DNA of 64,000 nt from Phycisphaerae bacterium (GCA_018003015.1 JAGNEZ010000014.1:1-64000); one strand, 5' to 3'; shown: positions 19,676 to 29,076, counted from the first letter of the stretch. The notes: a model not told the origin generated them from the sequence alone. Made by a program: numbers and translations.

Positions 19676-20230
19676 TCAGGGCGAGGCCTTGAGAATGGAG
19701 TCGGAGATTTCGACCTTGTCGCCGCGGGTGATGCCGAGTTCTGCCAGCCGGCCGGCTCGGACCTCGAGGGCGAAGCGGGCGGGTTCCACCGACGGGTAGA
19801 GTCGCGTCTCGAGGGGGGCCATGGTGTGGGTTTTGACGATTGTGCCGTCCTCGCGGATGTAGGCGATATCCAGCGGAATGATCGTGTTTCGCATCCAGAA
19901 GGAGCGCGGCAGGTCCTCATCGAACACGAAGAGCATGCCTCGATCGGCCCCGTTGGGGATTCCGGCGGCGGTATCCGGCGGGATCGCGGCGAGCTCGTCC
20001 TGCTGGACCTGCATGAGCCCCAGTTCCTGCTCGGCCGGCGAGAAGGCCAGCCAGACCTTGAACGTATGTCCCTTGATCTGAATCTGGCCAGTCTGCATGG
20101 ACTCCAGCTTGTTCTTCATGGTCGAGTCCTGGGAGCCGCAGCCGGCCATGCAGGTTGCCCCTAACACAAAAGCCAGCGTCGCGAAGTCACGCCGCCGGCC
20201 GATCGCTGCCCTTGCTTCCCTTTTCTTCAT
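19676..20230 (-). CDS. DUF192-family lipoprotein
   Basis: A 184-residue protein. The N-terminus is a lipoprotein signal (KKR..., hydrophobic 'FATLAFVLGATCMAGC' with the lipobox Cys at about residue 28). The rest is DUF192: 'FKVWLAFSPAEQELGLMQVQ', 'GMLFVFDEDLPRSFWMRNTIIPLDIAYI' and 'ALEVRAGRLAELGI' are its conserved blocks. DUF192 proteins are small exported beta-barrel domains of unclear function. The start at 20230 gives the proper signal peptide although its ribosome site is weak. It is the first gene of a probable pair with the RsbU-type phosphatase. Confidence 0.87.
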   Translation of the reverse strand: MKKREARAAIGRRRDFATLAFVLGATCMAGCGSQDSTMKNKLESMQTGQIQIKGHTFKVWLAFSPAEQELGLMQVQQDELAAIPPDTAAGIPNGADRGMLFVFDEDLPRSFWMRNTIIPLDIAYIREDGTIVKTHTMAPLETRLYPSVEPARFALEVRAGRLAELGITRGDKVEISDSILKASP

Positions 20231-20623
20231 CGGAGCGAGTATACCTTCATTTCGTTGGATGGGGAAGGCTCGCGTTCGTCGCCGCGGCCAGAAGGGTTCG
20301 CGCAGTGCCGATGCCAAGGGTCGGAGAGGGACCTGACCGCGCCGGGCGCTGTCGAAACCGATCCCTGATCCGACCTTCATCAACGTGTCAAGGCAACGAG
20401 ACGCAGCCAACAGGCTGTGAGCCGACCAGGGCGACCGGGACGTCACTGTTTGCCGTCCGGTGGTCAATCGGCCAGGACGGGTTGATCAGCAGTGAGACCC
20501 TCTTGCCGCACCAGGTGGCGCGAAACAGTGTCTTGATGGTCTCGAGTACGCCGAGCTCCTGTTGCTCGGCGGTTCGCATGATACTGGCGTTCGAAATAAA
20601 TGGACCTGTCCCGGTATTCGAGC
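20231..20623. other. Gap with a possible 63-codon reading frame
   Basis: This 393-base gap lies between two leftward genes. The minus-strand frame 20579-20388 (MRTAEQQELGVL... ending QPVGCVSLP) has a strongly GC-biased third position like neighbouring genes, but has no Shine-Dalgarno sequence and no recognisable domain. It may be a decayed gene end or a small gene. Otherwise only a short AT-richer patch at about 20580-20600 stands out. Confidence 0.35.
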
Positions 20624-21313
20624 TTAGAGCCGTTTCAGGCGGATGTTCCGCAGGGCCGCGCCGGTATCCCAGGCAGCGATTCCCAGCGGCCGGGCCGGTT
20701 CCTGCTCCCACCAGACGGAGAACTTGTGCTCGCCGCGTTCGAGGTCGATCATCTGCTTGTCATCGATCCAGGCATCGATTCGCGAGGTCGTGACCCGAAG
20801 GCGGATCTTGTACCAACGGTTGTTCTCGAAAGTCATCCCCTGGGTGGTCACGTTCTCGACGGCCGCGTCATTGTCAACGTTCGACAATCCGACCACGGAC
20901 CCGCCCCAGCCGCCGATGATCCAGGTGCAAGGCTCATTGCCGACCGGGAAGGTCAATCCGCAGAAGAAATCGTTGCCATCGGTGCGCATCGCCTCGAGCG
21001 AGACCTCATAGTCGTCGCGCGGTACCTGGCCGTTCCAGCCGACGCCGGTCTGGAGCGAACCCCGTTCGAGCACGATGGTGCCGTCTTTGACCCTTACTTG
21101 CCCATGGTGTTCGAAGGCCCCGTCTTTGAGTACGCGCCAGCCGGCCAGCGACTGTCCATCGAACAACGGGGTGGTCTCGCCGGGCCCGGGCGCGGGGATT
21201 GGGCTGGCGCGGGTCGTCTTGTCCTGGGGAGTCGAGGCACAGCCGGCCAAGCCGGCGACCAAGAACATGGCGACGAGCCGCCCGCTGCAGCGATTCAAGC
21301 AGGTTCGGTTCAT
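20624..21313 (-). CDS. DUF1080 (3-keto-disaccharide hydrolase-type) lipoprotein
   Basis: A 229-residue protein with a lipoprotein signal (hydrophobic 'LVAMFLVAGLAGC', lipidated Cys near residue 25) followed by one DUF1080 concanavalin-like domain: 'PLFDGQSLAGWRVL', 'GTIVLERGSLQTG', 'GLTFPVGNEPCTWIIGGWGG', 'NRWYKIRLRVTTSRIDAWID', and the closing 'LGIAAWDTGAALRNIRLKRL'. The family is named for 3-keto-glycoside hydrolase activity; many members bind or process glycans. The start is supported by GGAG 7 nt before ATG. It is divergent from the GH4 gene with 96 bases between starts, so they probably share a control region. A much longer minus-strand frame continues antisense through GH4 and is not real. 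Confidence 0.88.
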   Translation of the reverse strand: MNRTCLNRCSGRLVAMFLVAGLAGCASTPQDKTTRASPIPAPGPGETTPLFDGQSLAGWRVLKDGAFEHHGQVRVKDGTIVLERGSLQTGVGWNGQVPRDDYEVSLEAMRTDGNDFFCGLTFPVGNEPCTWIIGGWGGSVVGLSNVDNDAAVENVTTQGMTFENNRWYKIRLRVTTSRIDAWIDDKQMIDLERGEHKFSVWWEQEPARPLGIAAWDTGAALRNIRLKRL

Positions 21314-21409
21314 GCGTTGGCTCCGTTCAGCAGTGGGGCATTGTGCCACATTCGCGGTACAATGCCAACCCGGCGGCTTTCGGAGTACTGCATCAAGAAC
21401 AGGAACAGC

Positions 21410-22789
21410 ATGCTCATGACTGCGACGGACAAGAACCAGGATCAGCAGCGGGCCGAGAGCCTGGGCATCGTGCCGGCCGTTCGGCGGCCGATCAAGATCG
21501 TTTTCCTCGGGGCGGGCAGCTTCTTCTTCCAGCGGCTGCTGACGGACGTGCTGGGCATTCCCGGCGCCGATCGCGGCGAGATCGCCCTGGTGGACGTGGA
21601 TGCCGAGCGACTGGAGCTGGCCGACCGGCTGGGCCGCCTGATCGTCGACAAGATGGGCAAGGCCTGGGTGGTGACTGCGTGCGCCGACCGCCGCCGGGTG
21701 CTGGCCGGTGCCGACTACGTGATCAACTGCATTGAAGTCAGCGGCGTTGAATGTGTGCGGTTCGACAACGACATCCCTGCGAGGTACGGCATTGATCAGT
21801 GCATTGGGGACACCATCGGGCCCGGGGGGCTCTTCAAGGCCCTGCGTACCACGCCGGTCTTCCTGGAGGTGCTGAAGGATGTCGAGAACCTGTGCCCCGG
21901 CGCCTGGGTGCTGAACTACACCAACCCGATGAGCATCCTTTGCCTGGCGGCCGCCCGGTCGAGCAAGGCGAAGGTCGTCGGGCTGTGCCACAGCGTCCAG
22001 GGCACCAGCCACGACCTGGCCCGCTACGCCGGCGTGCCGTATCACGAGATGCGCTGGGCCTGTGGCGGCATCAACCACCTGGCGTGGTTCACCGAGCTGA
22101 GCCGTGACGGCCGCGATCTCTATCCTGTGCTCCGCGACAAGGTCCTCAGCGACCCAGCCCTCTACGAGCAGGACCCGGTCCGATTCGATATGATGCTTCA
22201 CTTCGGCCACTTCATCACCGAGTCGAGCGGGCATCTCAGCGAGTACCTGCCGTATTACCGCAAGCGTCCCGAGCTGATCCGCAAGTACTGCCGCGACGGC
22301 TACAAGGGCGGCAGCGGCTTTTACGCGGACAAATGGCCGACGTGGCGCCACGAGTGCGACGAGAAGCGCCGCAAGCTGGTCACCGGGCAGGAGGATCTGG
22401 TCATCGATCGGAGCTGGGAGTACGCGAGCTACATCATCCAGGCCATGGAGACCCATCAGCCGTTCGTCGCACACGCCAACGTGCCCAACACCGGGCTGAT
22501 TGAGAACCTGCCCGGGGACGGCGTGGTTGAGGTTGCCTGTCTGGTGGATCGCAACGGCGTGCATCCGACGCACTTTGGCCCGCTGCCGCCGCAGTGTGCC
22601 GCGGTCTGCGACTGGAACATGCGGATGTACGAACTCGCGGTCATCGCGTGCATCGAGCAATCGCGGGAGGCGGCGGTGCACGCGCTGATGCTCGATCCGC
22701 TGACCGCGGCGGTCTGCTGTCCCGCGGAGATTCGCAAGATGGCGGAGGAGCTTCTCGCCGCCGAGGCCGCATTCCTGCCGAGGTTCTGA
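21410..22789 (+). CDS. GH4-family NAD-dependent glycosidase
   Basis: A 459-residue cytoplasmic enzyme. The N-terminal Rossmann motif is 'KIVFLGAGSFFFQRLL' (residues 29-44). The Mn-binding residues of the family are present as Cys193 in 'GLCHSVQGT' and His223 in 'GINHLAWF', with 'NYTNPM' at 169-174. GH4 enzymes cleave glycosides by NAD-dependent oxidation at C3, elimination and re-reduction. Alpha-galactosidase or alpha-glucuronidase type is more likely than phospho-glucosidase, but specificity cannot be read by eye. The start at 21410 has AGGA 5-6 nt upstream; 21362 and 21416 are alternatives. It ends 23 bases from the convergent GH2 gene. The C3 chemistry fits the neighbouring DUF1080 protein. 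Confidence 0.92.
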   Translation: MLMTATDKNQDQQRAESLGIVPAVRRPIKIVFLGAGSFFFQRLLTDVLGIPGADRGEIALVDVDAERLELADRLGRLIVDKMGKAWVVTACADRRRVLAGADYVINCIEVSGVECVRFDNDIPARYGIDQCIGDTIGPGGLFKALRTTPVFLEVLKDVENLCPGAWVLNYTNPMSILCLAAARSSKAKVVGLCHSVQGTSHDLARYAGVPYHEMRWACGGINHLAWFTELSRDGRDLYPVLRDKVLSDPALYEQDPVRFDMMLHFGHFITESSGHLSEYLPYYRKRPELIRKYCRDGYKGGSGFYADKWPTWRHECDEKRRKLVTGQEDLVIDRSWEYASYIIQAMETHQPFVAHANVPNTGLIENLPGDGVVEVACLVDRNGVHPTHFGPLPPQCAAVCDWNMRMYELAVIACIEQSREAAVHALMLDPLTAAVCCPAEIRKMAEELLAAEAAFLPRF

Positions 22790-22812
22790 CACGGTCGACG
22801 ACTCGTTCGGTC

Positions 22813-25299
22813 TCAGTCAGGTATCGGCCGCACGGAGACTACTGCCTGGTCTCCCGCCAGGCCATCGGCCGACGCCTCAAGGGTGATGCTGCCGGGCTGG
22901 CCGGTGGGGCGCAGGATGGCGAGGCATCGGCCACGGAACGTGGTGCGAACCGGTGCCCGGAAGCTGGCCGCATCCGAGGGATTGCCGCTGCCGACGGCGG
23001 CAAGTTCCCCTGGCCCGCGGACCATGAAGTGGACCGGCACGGCGGCATGCGGGACGAGCTTCCCGGTCTCGTCGATGACCTCCACGGTAACGAAGGCAAG
23101 GTCATTGCGATCGTTGCCGAGGGTGTGGCGGTCGGGGGACAGACGCAGCCCTTTGGGCGGGCCGGCGGAACGGAACGACAGGGTTGCGGCGGGCTGACCC
23201 TTGACCAGCCCCACCGCCCGAAGCTCACCCGGAGCGTGGGGGACCTCGAACCGGGCGGTCAGTTTGGTGTCGGCCGATACCAGCTTTGTACCGACGGTCT
23301 GGCCGTTGAGTTCGAGGCGGACGGCTTCGAGGCTTGAGTACACGGTCACCTGCATCGGCTTGCCTTCCTGGCCGGGCCAAGTCCAACTCCGCTGCTCGTC
23401 GGGCCAACCCCAGTCGCTGACCTTTTCGGTGCGGCCTTGCGGGATCGGGGCGTGGACAGCCATCTCCAGCGTGCTTCGGCCCCAGACCACATCACGGAAG
23501 TACGACTGCGGCTTCTTGAAGCCACAGACATCGATGTCGCCGCAGTAGGCGTTGAACCATGGCCAGGGCCTCAGGAAGCTCTGCTTCTCGTTGTCGAGCA
23601 CGGCGTGGCCGATGCCGGCCTCGCCGAAGTAGTCCATTCCGGTCCAGACGAAATCGCCGATCACGCAGGGGTTCTTGAGTACGGCCTGCCAGTTCTCGAA
23701 TGCCTCCCTGGGGTACGATTCGGTACCGGCGATGATCCGTTGAGGGAACTGCTGATGATCGGGCTCGTACTGTTGCCACTTGTAGTTGTAGCCGCCGACG
23801 TCAAGTACTTCGAAGGCCTTGTGGGTATCCGACCACGGGCGTCCGGCATGATCCCAGAAATGGCAAATGGCCGCGGTCACCGGCCGGGTGGGATCCATGC
23901 GATGGACCGCTTCGGCCAGTCGCCGGCCGATCTCGATGCCGGACGGGTCGGCCCGCTCGTTGATCTCGTTCCCGATGCTCCAGAGGATGACGCTGGGGTG
24001 GTTGCGGTCGCGGAGGACCATGGCCGCCAGATCGCGATCCGAGCACTCCTTGAAGAACCGGGCGTAATCCTGGGGTTTCTTGGGGCGCTCCCACATGTCG
24101 AACGCTTCATCGATCACGAGCATACCCAGACGATCGCAAGCGTCGAGGAACGCGGGCGACGGGGGATTGTGGCTGGTGCGGATGGCGTTGAAGCCGTTTG
24201 CCTTCATGATCTCGATTCGTCGCTCCTCGGCCCGATCGATGGCTGCCGATCCCAGCGGGCCGTTGTCATGATGCAGGCATCCGCCCTTCAGCTTGACGGG
24301 TTTGCCATTGAGCTTGAAACCGGTGACTGCATCGAAATGAATGGTGCGTATGCCGAACGTGGTTTCGGCCTGGTCCACGCGCTTTCCGTCGATGAGCACC
24401 TCCACGGCCGCGCCATAGAGCGTGGGCGTCTCCGGTGACCACAGCTTGGGCGACGCGATCTCGATATCCTGCTCCGTTTCGGTTTTGCCGTTTGCGGGAA
24501 TGACCACGGTGGCGTCCGCGGACTTGAGGGTGGAGTTTCCACGGTCGGCCAGCCGAACGCGGACGATGGCGGCGATCTCATCGCTGCGCGAGTTCTGGAT
24601 GGTTGTGGCCACGTTGACCGTGGCGGTTTCCTGCGTGATCTTCGGCGTCGTGACCGCGATTCCCCACTCCGCCACGCGTACGGTATCCGTGACGATCAGC
24701 CAGGTGTGCCTGTAGATCCCGGAGCCGGAATACCAGCGGCTGTTCTGTCCCAGGTTGCGAACGCGCACCGCCAGCAGGTTGGACTCGCCGATCGGCTTGA
24801 GCCACCTGGTCAACTCGAATGAGAAGGGGGTGTATCCGTACGGATGGCCGCCCAGGTGATGACCGTTGATCCAGACATCCGAATCCATGTACACGCCGTC
24901 GAAGCGGATGGAGACGATCTTGCCGCGGTCGGCCTCGTTGATCTTGAAGTGTTTGCGGTACCAACCGATGCCGCCGAGGACGTGGCCGGTGGACTCGGCC
25001 CCGGGGCTCTCGCGGGGTGCGAACGGCCCGACTCGGATCGCCGGCAGGTCGTCACCCTTGCCGTCGGGGCCGGCACCCGCCGGCTGGCTGGCGGGCGTGG
25101 GCGGGAGGTCCTCGATGCTCCAGTCGTGGGGCACATCCAGGGTCCGCCAGCCGGAATCGTCGAAGTCTGGTTTCTCCGCCCCCGGCGAATCAGCTCTCAG
25201 GAACCGCCAGTCGTCGTCAAAGCGGCGGTCGCGCAGATCCCGAGCCATTCCGGTGGACGCCGCCAGAAGCAGCACGAGTGAAGGGATCATCCGAGCCAT
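22813..25299 (-). CDS. Secreted GH2 beta-galactosidase-like glycoside hydrolase
   Basis: An 828-residue protein. After a short signal peptide (MARMIPSLVLLLAASTGMA) the GH2 domains follow in order: jelly-roll sugar-binding domain (about 25-205, with 'GVYMDSDVWINGHHLGGHPYGY'), immunoglobulin domain (210-320), TIM barrel (320-600) and C-terminal beta domains. The acid/base is Glu445 in 'SIGNEINE' and the nucleophile is probably Glu527 in 'IIAGTESYP'. 'GCLHHDNGPLG' and 'RTSHNPPSP' are classic GH2 barrel motifs. The start has an ideal site, AAGGAGG, 6 nt before ATG. It is divergent from a second GH2 gene across 357 bases. It probably removes beta-linked galactose or a related sugar in the periplasm. 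Confidence 0.93.
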   Translation of the reverse strand: MARMIPSLVLLLAASTGMARDLRDRRFDDDWRFLRADSPGAEKPDFDDSGWRTLDVPHDWSIEDLPPTPASQPAGAGPDGKGDDLPAIRVGPFAPRESPGAESTGHVLGGIGWYRKHFKINEADRGKIVSIRFDGVYMDSDVWINGHHLGGHPYGYTPFSFELTRWLKPIGESNLLAVRVRNLGQNSRWYSGSGIYRHTWLIVTDTVRVAEWGIAVTTPKITQETATVNVATTIQNSRSDEIAAIVRVRLADRGNSTLKSADATVVIPANGKTETEQDIEIASPKLWSPETPTLYGAAVEVLIDGKRVDQAETTFGIRTIHFDAVTGFKLNGKPVKLKGGCLHHDNGPLGSAAIDRAEERRIEIMKANGFNAIRTSHNPPSPAFLDACDRLGMLVIDEAFDMWERPKKPQDYARFFKECSDRDLAAMVLRDRNHPSVILWSIGNEINERADPSGIEIGRRLAEAVHRMDPTRPVTAAICHFWDHAGRPWSDTHKAFEVLDVGGYNYKWQQYEPDHQQFPQRIIAGTESYPREAFENWQAVLKNPCVIGDFVWTGMDYFGEAGIGHAVLDNEKQSFLRPWPWFNAYCGDIDVCGFKKPQSYFRDVVWGRSTLEMAVHAPIPQGRTEKVSDWGWPDEQRSWTWPGQEGKPMQVTVYSSLEAVRLELNGQTVGTKLVSADTKLTARFEVPHAPGELRAVGLVKGQPAATLSFRSAGPPKGLRLSPDRHTLGNDRNDLAFVTVEVIDETGKLVPHAAVPVHFMVRGPGELAAVGSGNPSDAASFRAPVRTTFRGRCLAILRPTGQPGSITLEASADGLAGDQAVVSVRPIPD

Positions 25300-25656
25300 G
25301 CCATACCTCCTTTCCACGTGTTCGAGGACATATCCAGCGGGAGTCCGCGAGGACACGTGATCCGCCCCGGCACCTCTCATCATGGTCCCCGACCGTGGCG
25401 AACACCATGGGCCTGTTCTACGCATTCTTCCAGGGAATTCAAGCATAGCGTTGGCCGCAACCGCACCGTTTCTGGGGCGAGGGCCGGCGTGAAGTCGTCG
25501 ATCACCGGGCTGGTGGTGCCTTGCGGCAACTGGATGACACCCTCGTCGAGTTCGATTATGGTGAGTCGGCTGGCGGTGTCATCTGAAGGCACGCCTTGGC
25601 GGCGTGAACGCCTCCGAAAACCACAGCGGCCCTACTCCGAAACAGGATGAGAACAC
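25300..25656. other. Divergent intergenic region between two GH2 genes
   Basis: This 357-base region separates oppositely directed GH2 genes and should hold both promoters. A 70-codon minus-strand frame (25592-25380, GTG start) reads MPSDDTASRLTIIELDEG and has partly GC-biased third positions, but no domain or ribosome site; it may be a gene remnant or a leader frame. I saw no clear sigma-70 boxes. Confidence 0.4.
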
Positions 25657-28600
25657 ATGATCCGGAGAATGGTGGCGATCATCTCCCTGACGGTCCTGAG
25701 TCCCCTGGCCGCGATGGGCGAACCGACCGCGGTCGTCTCGCTGAACGGTGAGGACTGGCTCTTGGCCCCGGATCCGCAGAATATCGGGCGCGACCAGTCC
25801 TGGTTCAACGCGGCCCGGCCGGAGGCAAAGCGAACCCAGGTTCCCTGGATCATTCAGGATGCCTTTCCCGGCTACCACGGGGTGGCCTGGTATTGGCACG
25901 ACTTCACCGCCCCGTCCAATCCTCGCCGGGGCGGACGATATCTGCTGCGTTTCTGGCAGGTGGACTACATGGCCGAGGTCTGGCTCAACGGCCAGCCGGT
26001 GGGCGGGCACGAGGGCGGCGAATCGTGCTTCCTTCTCGACGTCACCAAGACGGTCAAACCCGGCGCCGTCAACCGCCTGGCCGTGCGGGTGCTGAACCCG
26101 ACGAACGAACCCATCGACGGCATCGTGTTGAGCGAGACGCCACACCGCAACAAGGCCCTGCCCTATGGGCCCGGTTCCGCGTGGGATCAGGGCGGCATCA
26201 TTGACGATGTCGAGTTGCTGGTCACTGCTCCGGTCCGGGTGGCCGATGTGTTCGTCAGGCCGGACTGGAAAACGGGGGTGGTTCGTATCGAGGCCACGAT
26301 CCAGAACGCGGGTGCTGCGATTGCCGGCCATCTGAATTTCACGCTCGGGCCAGCTGCGGGAGGCGGGACAGTGCTTTCCGCCCGGATTGACCGGGCACTG
26401 CCGAGCGGCGAGACGCTGATCGAAACGCAGCTGCAGGTTGAGAAGCCGCGGCTGTGGGAGTTAAAGGAGCCGTTCCTGTATCGGCTGACCACGCGGGTGA
26501 ACGCTGAGGACTCGGAGTCGTTTGACGAGCACTCTGTCCGCTTTGGCTTCCGCGACTTCCGGGTCGAAAACGGCGCGTTCCGTCTCAACGGCAAGCGGGT
26601 ATACCTGCGTTCGTCGCACACCGGCAACTGCACCCCGATCGGCCTGGAGATGCCCCACGATCCCGACTACCTGCGTCGCGATCTGATCAACGCGAAATTC
26701 ATGGGTTTCAACATGATCCGGTTTATCTCGGGCGTGGCCAAGCGTTACCAGTTGGATCTGTGCGACGAGATTGGGCTGATGGTCTACGAGGAGGCCTACG
26801 GGGGCTGGTGCATGGCCTACTCGCCCAAGTTCGCGGAGCGGTACAACGAGTCGATTCTGGGCATGATCCGCCGCGACCGGAATCATCCGAGCATCACCAT
26901 TTTTGGTCTGCTCAACGAGACGGGCGACGGCCCGGTGTTCCGTCACGCCGTGGCCCTGCTGCCGCAGGTGCGGGCCCTGGACGACACGCGGCTCATCCTG
27001 CTCAACAGCGGGTCGTGGAACGTCGGCGGCAGCGTGGCCGGCATCGAAGCCTGGCACAACGAGGGCCGTGCCGACCCGTGCGTCACCTACAACGGCACGA
27101 AGGAGGTCATCAAGGCACTGGGCATCACCTGGTCACCGGGTCAGTTGGCCTTTCACCCTGGCCGCGACGGTGAATATGCGGTTGTCCGCTGGACCGCACC
27201 GGCCGACGACCAAGTCGATCTCTCGGCCGTCTTCACCAGTATCGCCGAACACGCCACCACCGACGTTCATGTACTGCTCAACGGTCAACCGCTGTACGAA
27301 GGGTTCATCCATGTCAAGGATGCCGGGCCGAAGCAGTCCTTCACCTCGCGTGTCGCGGTGAAGGCGGGCGACACCCTCGACTGGGTGTGTGGCTACGGCA
27401 ACGGCGACTATGGTGCGGATACGACCGCCTTAGCCGTGACGCTGCAGACCGGAGGTGGAAAGGCCTACGACGCCGGGGGCGACTTCTCTGTCAAGGCGAA
27501 TCCCAGCGGCGCCTGGAGCTACGGGCAGATGTCGCCCGGCCCGGCCCCTGCGGCCGCATCGTTTGTCCGCTTTCCCGTTGGCCAGGTGGAAGCACGCCAG
27601 GGGATGGTCAGCAATCCCGGCTCGGACCAGTGGCAGGCCCTTCTCGACGACCAACACCCGTATCAGCGTGTTCCGCACACTGCCGGCATCATCCACGCGC
27701 TGCGTACCCTCCACGGCAAGGGGCTGCCGCTGTTCATTTCGGAATACGGCATTGGCAGTGGCTGCGACCTGGTGCGACTGGTCCGCCTCTACGAGCAGGC
27801 CGGCAAGCCGGAGGTCGAGGATGGCAAGCTCTACCGGTCTTTCCGGGATCAGTTTCTGGTCGACTGGGAGCGATGGAAGATGGCCGAGGCGTTCGGACGG
27901 CCGGAGGATTTCTTTGCCCAGAGCAACGCCCGCATGGCCGGGCAGCGGCTCCTGGGCATCAACGCGATCCGTTCCAATCCGTCGGTCATCGGCTACAGTC
28001 TGACCGGGACGCTCGACCAGGGCATGACCGCGGAGGGTCTCTGGACTACGTTCCGTGAGCTCAAGCCGGGGACAGCCGATGCGGTGTTCGACGGCTTCGC
28101 GCCGCTCCGCTGGTGTTTGTTCGCCGAGCCGGTCAATGTGTACCGCAAGGCGCCGGTGCGTCTGGAGGCGGTGCTGGCGAACGAGGACGTTCTGGCGGCG
28201 GGTGGGTACCCGGTCAAGTACGAGGTCTTTGGTCCGGACGGTGTCCGGGTCTTCGAGAAGACCGTGACGGTGAGTATTCCATCCCGCACCGCCGATCGCG
28301 AGCCGCCGATGGTCATACCGGTCTTCGCCGAGGACGTGGTCCTCGACGGGCCGGCCGGTCGGTATCGCTTCACGGCCACTTTTCAGCGCGGGGCGGCTGC
28401 GGCCGGCGAGTCGATCGAATTCTATGTCGACGACGCGGCTGGCATGCCGGGCGTGGAAGCAGACGTGGCCCTGTGGGGCGAGGACCCCGACCTCGCCAAG
28501 TGGCTGACCGAGCATGGTGTTCGCAGTCACCCGTTCGTCGTGACGGCCCCGGGCAAGAGCGAGGTGATCCTCTCCGGCGCCAGGGCGCCGGGCCCGGACG

Positions 28601-29076
28601 CGGCGGCCGCGTTCCGCGAACTCACCGAGCGGGTCGAAGCCGGATCGGCCGCGGTGTTCCTCTGCCCGGAGGTCTTCTCGGACGGCAAGAACAGCACCGC
28701 CTTCCTTCCGCTGGCCAACAAGGGTGGGGTCGCCGGGCTGCCCTCGTGGTTGTATCACAAGGAGGAATGGTGCAAGCGGCATCCGATCTTTGACGGTCTG
28801 CCCGCCGGCGGGCTGATGGACTACACCTTCTATCGGGAGGTGATCCCGGACATGGCCTTCGTGGGGCTGGATCCGCCTCGGGAAGCTGTCGCCGCGGGCA
28901 CCAACACCTCTCAGGGCTATTCCGCCGGCCTGTTTGTGGCGGTCTACCCACTGGACAAGGGGCTGATCGTCATCAACACGCTGAACGTGCGCGGCAACCT
29001 CGGTCGCGATCCGGTTGCGGAACGCTTGCTGCGCAACATGTTGCGGTATGCGGCCGGCAAGTCCGGCAAGTCGTAG
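25657..29076 (+). CDS. Large GH2-family glycoside hydrolase with an inserted domain
   Basis: A 1139-residue protein with a signal peptide to about residue 21. It has a GH2 jelly roll (30-190), an immunoglobulin domain (195-295) and a barrel beginning 'ENGAFRLNGKRVYLRSSH'. The acid/base is Glu421 in 'LLNETGDG' and the nucleophile is Glu696 in 'FISEYGIG'. These two residues are about 275 apart, whereas about 80-90 is usual in GH2. The excess (about 475-660) contains a beta-rich domain with 'DVHVLLNGQPLYEG' resembling a carbohydrate-binding jelly roll, after which the GH2 motif 'DQHPYQ' resumes. The C-terminal ~220 residues resemble a class-I glutamine-amidotransferase-like domain, as in some beta-galactosidases. 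The start has AGGA 9 nt upstream. Substrate not readable. Confidence 0.9.
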   Translation: MIRRMVAIISLTVLSPLAAMGEPTAVVSLNGEDWLLAPDPQNIGRDQSWFNAARPEAKRTQVPWIIQDAFPGYHGVAWYWHDFTAPSNPRRGGRYLLRFWQVDYMAEVWLNGQPVGGHEGGESCFLLDVTKTVKPGAVNRLAVRVLNPTNEPIDGIVLSETPHRNKALPYGPGSAWDQGGIIDDVELLVTAPVRVADVFVRPDWKTGVVRIEATIQNAGAAIAGHLNFTLGPAAGGGTVLSARIDRALPSGETLIETQLQVEKPRLWELKEPFLYRLTTRVNAEDSESFDEHSVRFGFRDFRVENGAFRLNGKRVYLRSSHTGNCTPIGLEMPHDPDYLRRDLINAKFMGFNMIRFISGVAKRYQLDLCDEIGLMVYEEAYGGWCMAYSPKFAERYNESILGMIRRDRNHPSITIFGLLNETGDGPVFRHAVALLPQVRALDDTRLILLNSGSWNVGGSVAGIEAWHNEGRADPCVTYNGTKEVIKALGITWSPGQLAFHPGRDGEYAVVRWTAPADDQVDLSAVFTSIAEHATTDVHVLLNGQPLYEGFIHVKDAGPKQSFTSRVAVKAGDTLDWVCGYGNGDYGADTTALAVTLQTGGGKAYDAGGDFSVKANPSGAWSYGQMSPGPAPAAASFVRFPVGQVEARQGMVSNPGSDQWQALLDDQHPYQRVPHTAGIIHALRTLHGKGLPLFISEYGIGSGCDLVRLVRLYEQAGKPEVEDGKLYRSFRDQFLVDWERWKMAEAFGRPEDFFAQSNARMAGQRLLGINAIRSNPSVIGYSLTGTLDQGMTAEGLWTTFRELKPGTADAVFDGFAPLRWCLFAEPVNVYRKAPVRLEAVLANEDVLAAGGYPVKYEVFGPDGVRVFEKTVTVSIPSRTADREPPMVIPVFAEDVVLDGPAGRYRFTATFQRGAAAAGESIEFYVDDAAGMPGVEADVALWGEDPDLAKWLTEHGVRSHPFVVTAPGKSEVILSGARAPGPDAAAAFRELTERVEAGSAAVFLCPEVFSDGKNSTAFLPLANKGGVAGLPSWLYHKEEWCKRHPIFDGLPAGGLMDYTFYREVIPDMAFVGLDPPREAVAAGTNTSQGYSAGLFVAVYPLDKGLIVINTLNVRGNLGRDPVAERLLRNMLRYAAGKSGKS

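Noticed and set aside
20624-22792. 722-residue minus-strand frame continuing from the DUF1080 gene through the GH4 gene
   Set aside because: Its right part is the exact antisense of GH4, which has full catalytic motifs. Long antisense frames arise from high GC at third positions; only the part up to 21313 is a real gene.
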